This document shows positions 7,191 through 16,734 of a DNA stretch of 64,000 nucleotides, piece after piece. The stretch's first letter is position 1. Each line of letters begins with the position of its first letter. Made by a program: the position numbers and the translations under genes. Below the pieces are notes generated by a model, which saw only the letters and a program-made list of their open reading frames with translations, searched no databases and was not told where the DNA came from. Source of the DNA: Gp6-AA40 sp963742105 (GTDB taxonomy: Bacteria > Acidobacteriota > Vicinamibacteria > Vicinamibacterales > UBA2999); NCBI GenBank assembly GCA_963742105.1, contig CAVUKN010000005.1, positions 558,001 through 622,000 on the forward strand. The letters are read 5' to 3'.

Positions 7191-9832
7191 ATGCAACCGG
7201 CGCCCTCGCTCCTCTGGACGTTGGAGGAGATCGGTCTTCTCGTCTCCAACAGCGGCAACCCCTCGGAAACGCTGTCGAACATCGTCCGGCTCATTCAGCG
7301 GGTGTTTGCCACCGACGTCTGTTCGGTGTACCTGCTCGAACCGGATCGCAGCACGCTCGTGCTCGCCGCCACCATCGGCCTTCGCGAAGACGGCATCGGC
7401 CGCGTGCGCATGCGAACCACGGAAGGACTCGTCGGCCTGACCGCCGAAATCGTCTCGCCAGTGGTAGTTCAGGACGCGGCCACGCATCCCGCGCTTCAAG
7501 TACTTCCATGAGGCCGGCGAGGATCCGTACCGCACCTTCGTCGGCGTTCCGATCGTCGATCGCGGGCTGCTGCAGGGCGTCCTGGTGGTGCAGACCACCG
7601 AGTCGCGACTGTTTACGGATGACGAAGTGCAGCTGCTGGCAACGGCCGGCGCGCAGCTCGCACCGATCGTCGCGGAGGCAAGGACCGTCGGGCACATCGT
7701 CTCGCCGATTCACCAGCGCCTGGCCGCCCTGGCGGGCAACCTGTGGTGGTCGTGGGATCACGAGGCGAACAGTCTCTTCCGCGATCTGGACCCGGTGCGC
7801 TGGCGGCAGTGCGATCACAATCCGCTGGTCCTGCTGCGCGAGCTGCCGATTTCGCAGCTCGAAGCGCGCGCGCTGCAACTGGCGCTGCACGGCCGCATCC
7901 ACCACACCTACCGGCGGATGCAGGAGTACCTGCGCTCCAAGCACACATGGGGAGCCCGCCACGCCAGCGTGCTCGGCGCGCGGCCAGTCGCCTACTTCTC
8001 GGCCGAATTCGGTCTGCACGAGTCGCTGCCGATCTATTCAGGTGGCCTCGGTATCCTGGCAGGCGATCACCTCAAGAGCGCGTCGGATCTCGGCATCCCG
8101 CTGATCGGCATCGGCCTGTACTACGACCAGGGATACTTCCGTCAGCGGCTCGATCACGAAGGGTGGCAGCACGAGGATTATCTCGACGTCGACAGCCAGT
8201 TGCTGCCCATTGAGCCGGCGCTGCGCAATGGCGAACCGCTCGTCCTCGAGATCGAGACGCGAACGGGTCCCATCGTCGCCCGCGTCTGGAAGGTCGCGGT
8301 CGGGCGGAACACCCTGCTGCTGCTCGATTCGAACGTCGACGGCAACAGCGCCGAGGACCGTGAGCTCACCGCGCGGTTGTACGGCGGCGATCATCGGACG
8401 CGCAGTCCGCCAGGAGCTGCTGCTGGGTGTGGGCGGCGCCAAGGCCCTGGCGGCGCTCGGAGTCACGCCCGGTGTAATCCACCTCAACGAGGGACACAGT
8501 GCGTTCGCGGCGCTCGAACTGATTCGCCTTCGGATGGACACCGAAGGGATCGACGCCTCGGAAGCGATGCGGCGCGTCGCGCCGCAGGTCGTGTTCACGA
8601 CCCACACGCCGGTTCCGGCCGGCCACGATCGCTTCGATCCGCACCTGGTCGAAGAGCATCTGGGTCCGCTGCGTGATGCGATGCGGATGTCGTGGGACGC
8701 CTTCATGGGGCTCGGTCGCGTCAATCCACGGGACCCGAGCGAGGAGTTCTGCATGACCGTCCTCGCGCTGAAGACGTGTCGGCGGGCCAACGCGGTGTCG
8801 TCGCTGCACGGCCACGTCTCACGCGCCATGTGGACAGGGATGTACCCGGGAGTGCGTGAGGACCACGTCCCGATTGGCCACGTGACCAATGGTGTGCACG
8901 TCCAGAGCTGGCTGGCGCAGCCGATGCGTCAGGTCTACGCGCGTCATCTCGGTGTGGGCTGGGCCGACCACAGTCACGAGGAAGGATTCTGGGACGCCAT
9001 TGACAACGTGGACGACGGCGAGCTGTGGGAGGCGCACCAGGCGCTGAAGGCGCAGCTGATCGAATTCACGCGGCGCCGGATCATCGCGCAGGCGGAACGA
9101 CGGGGGGAATCACCCGAGTCGTTTGCGCAGATCAAGCGGGTCCTCAGCCCGGACGCGTTGACGATCGGGTTCGCGCGCCGCTTCGCGACCTACAAGCGCG
9201 CCAATCTGCTGCTGCGCGATCTCGAAGTGCTGACCTCGCTCATCAACCATCCGCAGATGCCGGTGCAGATCGTCTTCGCCGGCAAGGCGCATCCGCAGGA
9301 CGGTCCGGGCAAGGCGGTGCTGCAGGAAATCGCCGGACTCGCCCGTGACCCGCAGTTCGTCGGCAAGCTCGTCTTCATCGAGGATTACGACATCAGCGTG
9401 GGACGCTTCCTCGTGCAGGGTGTGGACGTCTGGTTGAACAATCCGCGTCGGCCGCTCGAGGCATGCGGCACCAGCGGACAGAAGGTGGTACTCAACGGCG
9501 GTCTCAACCTGTCGGTCCTCGACGGCTGGTGGGCGGAGGCCTACGACGGCCTGAATGGATTCGCGATCGGGCTTGGGGAGACGCACTCGTCGATCGACGT
9601 GCACGACAAGCGCGACGCCTCGTCACTCCTCCGTGTGCTGAGAGACCAGGTCATACCGCTGTATTACGACCGCGACCGGGACGGCCTGCCGCGCGAGTGG
9701 ATCGGCCGCATGAAGCGAGCGATCCGGACACTCGGGTGGCGGTTCAGCGCCGACCGGATGGTCATGGACTATGTCCTACGTGCCTACATTCCCGCCGCGG
9801 GCGGAACGAGCAGCGACTCCAGTCCCTTCTAG
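7191..9832 (+). CDS. GAF domain fused to alpha-glucan (glycogen) phosphorylase; two frameshifts
   Basis: With two single-base insertions removed (in the CCC run at 7488-7490 and near 8404) the frame codes for about 879 residues. Residues 10-165 form a GAF domain like that of PtsP (LEEIGLLVSNSGNPSETLSNIVRLIQ). Next comes a DUF3417-like region (LAGNLWWSWDHEANSLF) and a short GT35 alpha-glucan phosphorylase: HLNEGHSAFAALELIR, the FARRFATYKRAN loop, and the pyridoxal-phosphate motif EACGTSGQKVVLNGG with its Lys. It should release glucose-1-phosphate from glycogen or maltodextrin. The N-terminal GAF suggests control by a small ligand. The ATG at 7191 is preferred; 7155 is an upstream option. glgB lies far away at 42.5 kb. 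Confidence 0.85.
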
Positions 9833-9915
9833 GACTTTGGACTTTGGACTTTGAACTTTTGACGTTTGATTTTCGACTTTCGCTTGGGCACGTTCGACCT
9901 TGGGGGTTGGCGAAG
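9833..9915. repeat. GGACTTT heptanucleotide array
   Basis: Tandem GGACTTT units begin immediately after the phosphorylase stop codon (9830-9832) and decay into TTTGATTTTCGAC-like variants, then a GGTTGG word. Together with a further short stretch it fills the gap before the metacaspase gene. Confidence 0.8.
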
Positions 9916-10011
9916 CGATAGAGGTTGGGAGTCTCACCTTCCGATTCTTCGTCAGGTTGCTGAGCCGGGCGCTAGAATCGCCGTGCTGGCCTCCCCCACA
10001 GGACGGCAGAC

Positions 10012-10998
10012 ATGGCAAAGAAGACGAAGAGCGCGAAGCGAGCAGCGAATTCCAGGATCGTCAGACGGTCAAGCGCAACGAAGGTTGCGAAGAATGCGCG
10101 AGGGGTAACGGCGGCGATTCGACGCGGCCATGGATTGTCGATTCACATCGGGCTCAACGCCGTGAGCCCGGCTCACTACGAGGGCTGGAGCGGTGAGCTT
10201 CAGGCCTGTGAGTTCGACGCCAAGGACATGGCCGCTCTCGCGCGCGCGGCAGGGATCACGCCCACGATCCTGCTGACCAAGAACGCGACTCGAGCCAAGG
10301 CGCTCGGTGCCATTCAGGCAGCGGCCAAGCAATTGAAAGCCGGTGATCTGCTGTTCCTCTCCTACTCGGGACACGGCGGACAGATGCCCGACGTCAGCGG
10401 CGAGGAGACCGACAAGCTCGACGAAACCTGGTGCCTGTACGACGGCGAACTGATTGACGACGAGCTGTACCTGGAGCTGACGAAGTTCGCCGAAGGCGTC
10501 CGCATTCTCGTGCTGTCCGACAGCTGTCACAGCGGCACAGTCACGCGTGCGCGATTGACCACGCCACCGGCCGGGCGCTCGAAGATGATGCCGCCGTCGG
10601 TCGCCTGGCGCACCTACAACAAGCACCAGCAGTTCTACGACGATCTGCAGAAGGCCGTCGAGCGTGAATCCCGCGCGACGCCCTCGGTCGATCCGGATGC
10701 GATGCTGGCGGCAGCGCACGCCAACGTGAGCAACCGGCTGACCGCGATCGCCGGCGTCGCCAAGGCCGCCGTGATCCTGATTTCGGGCTGCCAGGACAAC
10801 CAGACCTCGATGGACGGCGACCACAATGGCGCGTTCACCGAGCAGTTGCTGCACGTCTGGAACAACGCCAAGTTCAAGGGCAACTACGCGCAGTTCCACG
10901 CCGCGATCAAGGCAGCGATGCCGCAGACGCAGACGCCGAATCTCTTCACGCTCGGCTCGACGGCCGCGTTTGCCGCGCAACGGCCTTTTACGGTGTAG
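10012..10998 (+). CDS. Metacaspase/orthocaspase-type caspase-family protease
   Basis: This encodes 328 residues. A Lys/Arg/Ala/Ser-rich N-terminus (AKKTKSAKRAANSRIVRR) is followed by a caspase fold: SIHIGLNAVSPAHY (first strand), LLFLSYSGHGGQMPD with catalytic His in SGHG, and RILVLSDSCHSGT with catalytic Cys in DSCHSG. Later, LISGCQDNQTS and NGAFTEQLL fit the p10-like part. The two catalytic motifs are intact, so it is an orthocaspase, expected to cut after Lys/Arg in a Ca-dependent manner. No signal peptide or membrane segment. It converges on the CHAT-hydrolase gene, whose C-terminus has a similar basic composition. A TAGAAT box at 9973-9978 is a possible promoter element. Confidence 0.88.
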   Translation: MAKKTKSAKRAANSRIVRRSSATKVAKNARGVTAAIRRGHGLSIHIGLNAVSPAHYEGWSGELQACEFDAKDMAALARAAGITPTILLTKNATRAKALGAIQAAAKQLKAGDLLFLSYSGHGGQMPDVSGEETDKLDETWCLYDGELIDDELYLELTKFAEGVRILVLSDSCHSGTVTRARLTTPPAGRSKMMPPSVAWRTYNKHQQFYDDLQKAVERESRATPSVDPDAMLAAAHANVSNRLTAIAGVAKAAVILISGCQDNQTSMDGDHNGAFTEQLLHVWNNAKFKGNYAQFHAAIKAAMPQTQTPNLFTLGSTAAFAAQRPFTV

Positions 10999-11000
10999 GA

Positions 11001-11118
11001 GTAGGCGGCGCTGAGGGGCCGCCCTACAGCGCCAACTCCCAACGGCTACGTTCACCCAACTCCCAACTCCCAGGCGTCGCCGTCGGCTTTGGAGGTTGGG
11101 AATTGGGCGTTGGGATTT
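11001..11118. repeat. Hairpin plus TTGGGAG-type inverted repeat between convergent genes
   Basis: GTAGGCGGC and GCCGCCCTAC (11001-11027) form a near-perfect hairpin right after the metacaspase stop. CCAACTC-type units (11031-11072) then face GTTGGGA-type units (11094-11115). The whole gap between the two convergent protease genes is foldable DNA and may end transcription from both sides. Confidence 0.75.
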
Positions 11119-11133
11119 ATCTGTGGCGAGCGC

Positions 11134-14100
11134 TCAGCGCTTCGCTGTTCGCACGCGTCGCCGGGATGCGGATCGCTTCGCGCGTGAGCGCTTCGCCGGC
11201 GCGCGCAGCTCCTCGAGTCGCGCCAGGGCGTGGAGCGACGCGGTCCCATCCGGTGCCTTTACCGCCTCCTCGTACCAACGCACGGCAGCGTCCCGATCGC
11301 CGGCCGCGGCGGCGGCCCGGCCGAATGCCTCGGCGACACAGCCGCTGTGCAGCCAGTCCGGCGCGGCGCGACGCGCCTTGTCCTCGAGGAAGCGGATGCG
11401 GTCGCGCTGAATCTCAGGGCGGGCGGATTGAAATTCGCTCTGCACCGCCAGGGTGTTCAGCGCACGAGCGAGTGAAGGCGCCGACAGCACGCCCTGGAAC
11501 TGATCGTCGAGGGACGGCCGCTGTGCATCCGGCGTGTCGCGGCGGAACATCCAGTCCGGATCGCCATAACACTGGTACGCGGCCCACGTATTGCCGCCGA
11601 ACGTGAGTGCCGCGTGCCGGGCGTCGTGTACCGCATCCAGAAACCGCCGGCCTCCCAGCAACGAGCGATAGAACGTCGTCGAAAACGCGCCGGCCGCTTC
11701 GTCGTCCACGGCCCATCCCGCGGCAATGACGCACCTGACGCCGATGCGAATCAACTCCTCGGCGACGCCGGCGGCGAAGCGCACGCGATCGTAGTTGCTG
11801 CGCAGCAACTGGTTGGGACTGCGCGCCGCCAGGTAGCAGCAGTTCACGAACACCAGCTCAGGGACCTTCCGCATGGCGCTGATCTCGGTGGCGGTGAGGA
11901 AGCCGTCGGACAAGACGACGCCTCCGGGATCGGTGTCAGTGGCTGGCTCGCCATGCCCGGCGATGTGAATCATTCGCCACGTTCGATCGCGATCGAACAG
12001 CGCGTTGAGCACCTGCCGGGCGTCCGGACCGAACTGCTGGGGATCGTCCGGGCTGATCAGTCCTTCGACGCGATCGGTCCCAAGCGCCGACGCTGCCGAC
12101 AGACAGTCGGCCACCTGCCTCGCTTCGGCGCGCGCGCCTGCCAGTCGTGGGTACTTGTCGGGATCGCATTTCGGTTCACCGATGACCAATGCGCTTCCTT
12201 CAACGCCGGCGTCCGGACGCTCGGGCGCGTTCTCGATGCGCAACTTGCGCAACAGTCGCGTCCGGACCGCCCATGGCTCGGTCCCGACGTGTGTCCGGGC
12301 GCTCCCCGGCGCCGCGTCGGCGTCGGTGTCCAGCAGTTCCCAGGGAATTCCGGCGGTGCCGCGGTCGACTTCGATCAGCATCTCAGTCGATCCCGCGAGG
12401 TACGGCTCGATCTCAATCGGCACCAGCAGCTGGAACAGCGTGCGTCCGATCCGCACGTCGGTGCTGGTGTCATTCGAGGCGAGCGCGACCAGGTGGCTCA
12501 GCAACTCGCTCTGCGCATGCTGGGCCCGCACTTCCGTCCGCGCCCGCCTCGTGTCCAGGGTGTACTCGATCGCATTGCCCGCTTCGGGATCGACACGGGT
12601 GACAGCGGTGATGAAGTCGTAATCGGCGCCGCGATAGCTCGCGTCAACCGGCCGCTCCAGTCCGCCGGTTCCCGTCTGGACGACGGCGTCGACGGCGAAA
12701 CGGCCGGGAGCAGCCTCCTGCTGGAGCTGCAGTGCTCGCAGCGCTTCGCTGGCGCGATCGAGATACAGCTCATTGAGCACCAGGTGGCCGACGCGAGACA
12801 GTGCCCGTCCACCGCCATCAGCCGCACCCGCCGTCTCGTGCTCGCCGGCGAGCCGCTCGTTGGCCTCGAACACACCTTGGGCGACGAGCTGCGCCGACTG
12901 TCCCGCCGAGATGCCGGTGCCACCGCTCCCGATCAACGTCGCCGCCAGCACGATGTCGCGAGTCTCCTCACCGCGCTGTTCGGACAGACGCTCGGCCCAG
13001 GCGAGCACGCCCTGCCGGACGGCCCGTACGAGATTGGCGCCCCGCAGCTTCGCCTCTTCTCCAAGGCCGATGACGATGACCGCGTCTGGTCCACGTGGGG
13101 TGCCGGCGCGGGCCGCGGGATTCAGGTTCGTGAAGATCCGGTTTGTGCCGACCTCGTCGGGGTAGGTGCCGACGCGCAACGACTGCCGCATGGTGTGTCC
13201 GAGCAGGCGATCCACGACGGCTTCGGTTCCAGTCAGGCGCATCGAACGGTAGTGCCCGATGATCAACGGTTGCTGCAGGTAGGTGAGGTCGCCGTTCTGA
13301 ACGGTCACGCGCAGCGCGGGCTGAGCGGCAGAGACTTCGATGGCGGGCGAGAGCGGAGCGGATTCGAGCGCCTGACGTTCCACCCGCGGCGGATTTCCCT
13401 TTTGCGGCGATCGCGACGGCCGGCTGTAGAGCACGACAGGCGCTGCCACTCCGCGCGCGATCCCAGGATCGGGCAGCGCCTCAATGAGCGTCGTCGATCC
13501 TTTGTCGAGCAGTTCCTGGTAAGCCGTAAACGCGTCCCGTCGATCCGGAAGGCTGCCGTGATCGGAGGCGACGCGCCAGGTGCGGACGCCCGGCAGCAGC
13601 GCGCCCTCCAGCGTGACCCGGCCATCTCCAGTCGCGTTCCCCGAATACACCAGACCGGTATCGCTCATCACGTAACCGGATGGTGTGAATGGGGCAGTGC
13701 CGACGACGAGCGCGAGGTGATCGGCGAACGCGTCGAGCCCAGCCAGCTGCGCGTCGAGACGGCGGCGAAGCGCGATCGCCGCGTCGAGCACCTTTTGTGT
13801 GGGTACGCCCCACCGCAGCGCGTCGAGCTGGATCCGCAGATTGTGCCAGACCTGATGCGCCTGCGCCCGCTGCCAGTCCTCGTCTGCCAGCTTCTGCCAG
13901 GTGCTGGCGCTCGAGAGCGGCTGCCGATCCGTGAGGCCGGCCTGCAACTGGATGAAACCCGGGAAGGCGGCCATCTCGCTTCGAGCCGTCTGACCCTGGA
14001 ACGGCGCACCGACGAGGGAGAGCAGGTTGCCGAACGTGTCGTCTCCCGACAACACCTGCATCGGTGCGAACGAACCGGCGTTGGGCGTTCCGAGCATCAG

Positions 14101-16062
14101 TACGCGCGAGCCGTCCTGCGACAGCATGCGCGACCAGACGTCCGGCGCTTCGAGTTGCATTGTCCGCGCGACCAGTCCGCCCATCGAGTGCGCCACGAGG
14201 CGGACCGGTGCCTTGCTCTTCGCACGTGCGTCCAGGGCAGCAGTCACGCTGGTGGCGAGCCGGCGAGCTTCCTCTTCGATCGGACGTCGCCAATCGAACG
14301 CGAACTGGATGACTTCGTGCGTCGACGAGAGAAAGTCGGTGAGGTTGTCGTAGGTCGATCCGACGAGTCCGTCAGGTTCGATCCGGTCCGGTTTGCCGGT
14401 AAACGCGAGCTGCTGCAGGCCGTTGACCAGACGCCAGCTGACCCAGATGCGGTTGGCGCCGACCTTCAAGTTGCTCCCGAGAATCCCCGGGAGGATGAAG
14501 ACCGCTGGTAGCGATGCCGCTGCCGATGCCGTTGACTTGGAGACTCTGGCCCTGGCGCCGGTGGCGGACTCGCCGGCCCACGACATCGGTCCGATGACCG
14601 TGAACTCCTGCGGCGCGTCCTGCATCAGCGCGTTCGTCATCGCCCGCGCCGTGCGCTCGTTGGAGAAGTAATTGAAGTGGGTGACCGTGCCGCCCTGGTC
14701 CAGCACGAACGTGGATGCGGTTCGTCGCGGCGATCCCCCGTACATGGAGCGTGTCTGCACGACCAGGTCGTGATCGGTCCAGTAGAACGCATCGGTCAGC
14801 AGCGTCTTGAGCCACGAGCTGATCGAGTCGCCCTGCAGATCTCCGGCGATGACGCGCAACTGGCCGCTGACCTGTCGATCGATCGAGTGGATCCACCGGA
14901 TCAGCGCACTGTCCGGCACCTGCGCGGCCAGGCCCGGGATCAGCGTCGGGTCGGTACGTTTACGCGCGACGGCGGCGAGGAAGTCGAGAATCTCGGCCGC
15001 CACGGGCAGGCCGGCGAGCTCGAGCGTCCACTTGAATATCGAGACGTAGGCGTCAACGCGCTTCGAGGCGAGCAACGTTCCGCGCGCGGGGCACGCGACC
15101 CGCACAACACGCTCGACCTGGAGCTGGTTCTTCTTCACCAGTGCGGCGAGCGCGCGCAGCTGGGTCTTGTGCGACTGGTATGCCGTCCCGGTGAACTCAG
15201 CGAAGTCGTCGTCCGGATCGCCGCAGATCCGCGCCAGCACTTCGGCGACCAGGCCGCCGCGCGAGTGCGTGAGCAGGTGCACGCGGGCGCCGCGCGGAAG
15301 CGCCCTGGCGAGCGTGAGCGCATTGTCGATCGGGCTGGCGCCCAGCGTCGGATGATCGAGGCCGTAGACGCGGCCGCGATACTGCGCGAAGAGCGTCCGG
15401 ACCTGGTCCGGATGGTGGACCCAGAGCTGCGAAAACGTCCCCGCTGTCGTCGAAAACGTCCCGTGCACGAGAACGAGAATGGGCGCGCCGTCAGCCGCCG
15501 CGTCGAGGTTCGACGCCTTTGGCTTTCCCTTCAGCGGCAGCAGTGCATCGGGACTCAGTTGGTAGACACCGGGATCGACCTGTGCGTCTACCCGCCGCAC
15601 GACCTCCGATGCGACGACATCGGCCGCTCCCTGTTTCAGCGCCGGCGTGATCACCTCGATTTTCGAAAGGAGGACGCCGGCAAGCCCGCGCGCCTGGCCA
15701 CCCGCCGTCGGAACCTCGGCGACTCCGCTCCATTGCAGTCGAACGGGGACGTGGATGCCGCGACTCGTCGACGTCGCGGTACGGCTTCCGGGGCGCCCCG
15801 GCCCGGCCTGCGCCAGCATCAGATCGCGCGCGTTCTCGGGGTGCAGCACGAGCTCGGGGCCGTCGGCGATGTGAAGGACCACCACGTCCTTGCCCGGCGT
15901 GGCTGCGATGGTGACTGGCGTTCCGGCGCCGCGCGAGGCTGCGACGCGCACCGAATGCTTGACGCGGCCGCGTACGGCGGCGGGGCGCGCCGTTTCGCGT
16001 GCGGGAGATGCGTCGGAGTCGCCGGAGACGAGGAAGGTGATTGTTCTAGCGGCTGCTGCCAC
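11134..16062 (-). CDS. Giant double alpha/beta-hydrolase and CHAT protease protein
   Basis: This encodes 1642 residues with no frameshift. In order: an N-terminal beta region (1-180); an alpha/beta hydrolase (about 190-500; VLVHGTFS oxyanion loop, nucleophile Ser267 in HSRGG); a second, LCAT-like hydrolase (about 518-845; VFILPGILGSNL, Ser626 in HSMGG, candidate acid Asp813 in GDGRVTLEG, His835); a region about 905-1180 that faintly resembles the M17-peptidase N-terminal fold (IVIGLGEEAKLRG); a CHAT caspase-like protease (about 1190-1510; His1370 in HIAGHGE, Cys1408/1409 in VNCCYLA); a TPR-like helical tail; and a basic terminus (KRSRAKRSASRRR). All three catalytic centres look intact. No signal peptide. 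The start is a GTG. Function is unknown; it could be a protease-gated lipase or a stress effector. Confidence 0.85.
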   Translation of the reverse strand: MAAAARTITFLVSGDSDASPARETARPAAVRGRVKHSVRVAASRGAGTPVTIAATPGKDVVVLHIADGPELVLHPENARDLMLAQAGPGRPGSRTATSTSRGIHVPVRLQWSGVAEVPTAGGQARGLAGVLLSKIEVITPALKQGAADVVASEVVRRVDAQVDPGVYQLSPDALLPLKGKPKASNLDAAADGAPILVLVHGTFSTTAGTFSQLWVHHPDQVRTLFAQYRGRVYGLDHPTLGASPIDNALTLARALPRGARVHLLTHSRGGLVAEVLARICGDPDDDFAEFTGTAYQSHKTQLRALAALVKKNQLQVERVVRVACPARGTLLASKRVDAYVSIFKWTLELAGLPVAAEILDFLAAVARKRTDPTLIPGLAAQVPDSALIRWIHSIDRQVSGQLRVIAGDLQGDSISSWLKTLLTDAFYWTDHDLVVQTRSMYGGSPRRTASTFVLDQGGTVTHFNYFSNERTARAMTNALMQDAPQEFTVIGPMSWAGESATGARARVSKSTASAAASLPAVFILPGILGSNLKVGANRIWVSWRLVNGLQQLAFTGKPDRIEPDGLVGSTYDNLTDFLSSTHEVIQFAFDWRRPIEEEARRLATSVTAALDARAKSKAPVRLVAHSMGGLVARTMQLEAPDVWSRMLSQDGSRVLMLGTPNAGSFAPMQVLSGDDTFGNLLSLVGAPFQGQTARSEMAAFPGFIQLQAGLTDRQPLSSASTWQKLADEDWQRAQAHQVWHNLRIQLDALRWGVPTQKVLDAAIALRRRLDAQLAGLDAFADHLALVVGTAPFTPSGYVMSDTGLVYSGNATGDGRVTLEGALLPGVRTWRVASDHGSLPDRRDAFTAYQELLDKGSTTLIEALPDPGIARGVAAPVVLYSRPSRSPQKGNPPRVERQALESAPLSPAIEVSAAQPALRVTVQNGDLTYLQQPLIIGHYRSMRLTGTEAVVDRLLGHTMRQSLRVGTYPDEVGTNRIFTNLNPAARAGTPRGPDAVIVIGLGEEAKLRGANLVRAVRQGVLAWAERLSEQRGEETRDIVLAATLIGSGGTGISAGQSAQLVAQGVFEANERLAGEHETAGAADGGGRALSRVGHLVLNELYLDRASEALRALQLQQEAAPGRFAVDAVVQTGTGGLERPVDASYRGADYDFITAVTRVDPEAGNAIEYTLDTRRARTEVRAQHAQSELLSHLVALASNDTSTDVRIGRTLFQLLVPIEIEPYLAGSTEMLIEVDRGTAGIPWELLDTDADAAPGSARTHVGTEPWAVRTRLLRKLRIENAPERPDAGVEGSALVIGEPKCDPDKYPRLAGARAEARQVADCLSAASALGTDRVEGLISPDDPQQFGPDARQVLNALFDRDRTWRMIHIAGHGEPATDTDPGGVVLSDGFLTATEISAMRKVPELVFVNCCYLAARSPNQLLRSNYDRVRFAAGVAEELIRIGVRCVIAAGWAVDDEAAGAFSTTFYRSLLGGRRFLDAVHDARHAALTFGGNTWAAYQCYGDPDWMFRRDTPDAQRPSLDDQFQGVLSAPSLARALNTLAVQSEFQSARPEIQRDRIRFLEDKARRAAPDWLHSGCVAEAFGRAAAAAGDRDAAVRWYEEAVKAPDGTASLHALARLEELRAPAKRSRAKRSASRRRVRTAKR

Positions 16063-16119
16063 GCGGCTAGCCTACCGTGCGTGAAGGGAGATTTATGAGA
16101 AGTTCTTGAAGATCGGGCG

Positions 16120-16250
16120 GACGTTGGGATCGACTGAGGCGTCGGCAGTTGGGCGTACGTCAGACGTTGGGAATCAGCCGAGCGTCAGACTCGCGCGTTG
16201 GGCGTACGTCAGATGTTGAGAGTTGGGGAAGCGTCAGACGTTGGGAGTTG
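16120..16250. repeat. TTGGGAG-type array with a 49-bp direct repeat
   Basis: Two copies of a unit of about 49 bp begin at 16148 and 16197 (both start GTTGGGCGTACGTCAGA). Each contains GTTGGG words, and the junction word GCGTCAGACGTTGGG also occurs in variant form in other arrays (17581, 23511, 60531). The element lies between the CHAT gene and a small gene on the same strand. Confidence 0.75.
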
Positions 16251-16260
16251 TCCTCCCCTG

Positions 16261-16572
16261 TCAGTCACTCAGGTCAACGTCCACCCACCCTTGCGCGGTG
16301 AGCCGTCCGGCAATTTCCATCGAATGGCGCATCGCGGCGGTCACGTCAGCGAAGTGTTCGGGCACGCCGAGGCCCTTGGCGAACACCACCAGCACGTGAC
16401 ACCCGTGCTCGTCCTCGGTGACCGAGCAACTCGCCTGGTTGTCCAGGCTCGCGCTTCGCATCCGCCACAGGATCGTCGGCCGAGGCGGCGCGGTGTCAGC
16501 GGTCTTGATCCTGGGCTTTGCTGGCTGATCGTCGGCGTGTCGCGGAGTGGAGCGTGGATCCTGCTCGTCCAT
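16261..16572 (-). CDS. Small hypothetical protein upstream of the CHAT-hydrolase gene
   Basis: This encodes 103 residues. The N-terminal third is Pro/Asp/Arg-rich and probably disordered (DEQDPRSTPRHADDQPAKPR). The C-terminal part (SASLDNQASCSVTEDEHGCHVLVVFAKGLGVPEHFADVTAAMRHSMEIAGRLTAQGWVDVDL) has a beta-beta-alpha look and coding-like composition. No family is recognised. It runs in the same direction as the CHAT-hydrolase gene but is separated from it by a repeat element, so operon membership is uncertain. Confidence 0.55.
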   Translation of the reverse strand: MDEQDPRSTPRHADDQPAKPRIKTADTAPPRPTILWRMRSASLDNQASCSVTEDEHGCHVLVVFAKGLGVPEHFADVTAAMRHSMEIAGRLTAQGWVDVDLSD

Positions 16573-16626
16573 AACGCTGTATGTCAGAGCAAGTCCCGGG
16601 CCGATACGGAGTCCCGCGCCGAGTAG

Positions 16627-16734
16627 GGCGGGCCTTCAGGCCCGCCATCAAACCCCGGGCTGAAGCCGCGCCGTACGTCACCGTATTACGAAAGCGGGGC
16701 TGAAGCCGCTACGTCACTACGTCACCCGATTACG
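16627..16734. repeat. REP-like palindromic repeats (GGCGGGCC hairpin and GGGCTGAAGCCGC units)
   Basis: A perfect hairpin, GGCGGGCCTTCAGGCCCGCC (16627-16646), is followed by two copies of GGGCTGAAGCCGC and several TACGTCAC words that run into the stop codon of the cytochrome gene. The GC-rich dyad form resembles bacterial REP sequences and differs from the 7-nt arrays. Confidence 0.75.

Noticed and set aside
11614..14511. Long plus-strand open frame of 965 codons opposite the CHAT-hydrolase gene
   Set aside because: It is antisense to a gene with clear domains and has Arg/Gln/Pro-rich shadow composition; long antisense frames are expected in GC-rich DNA.
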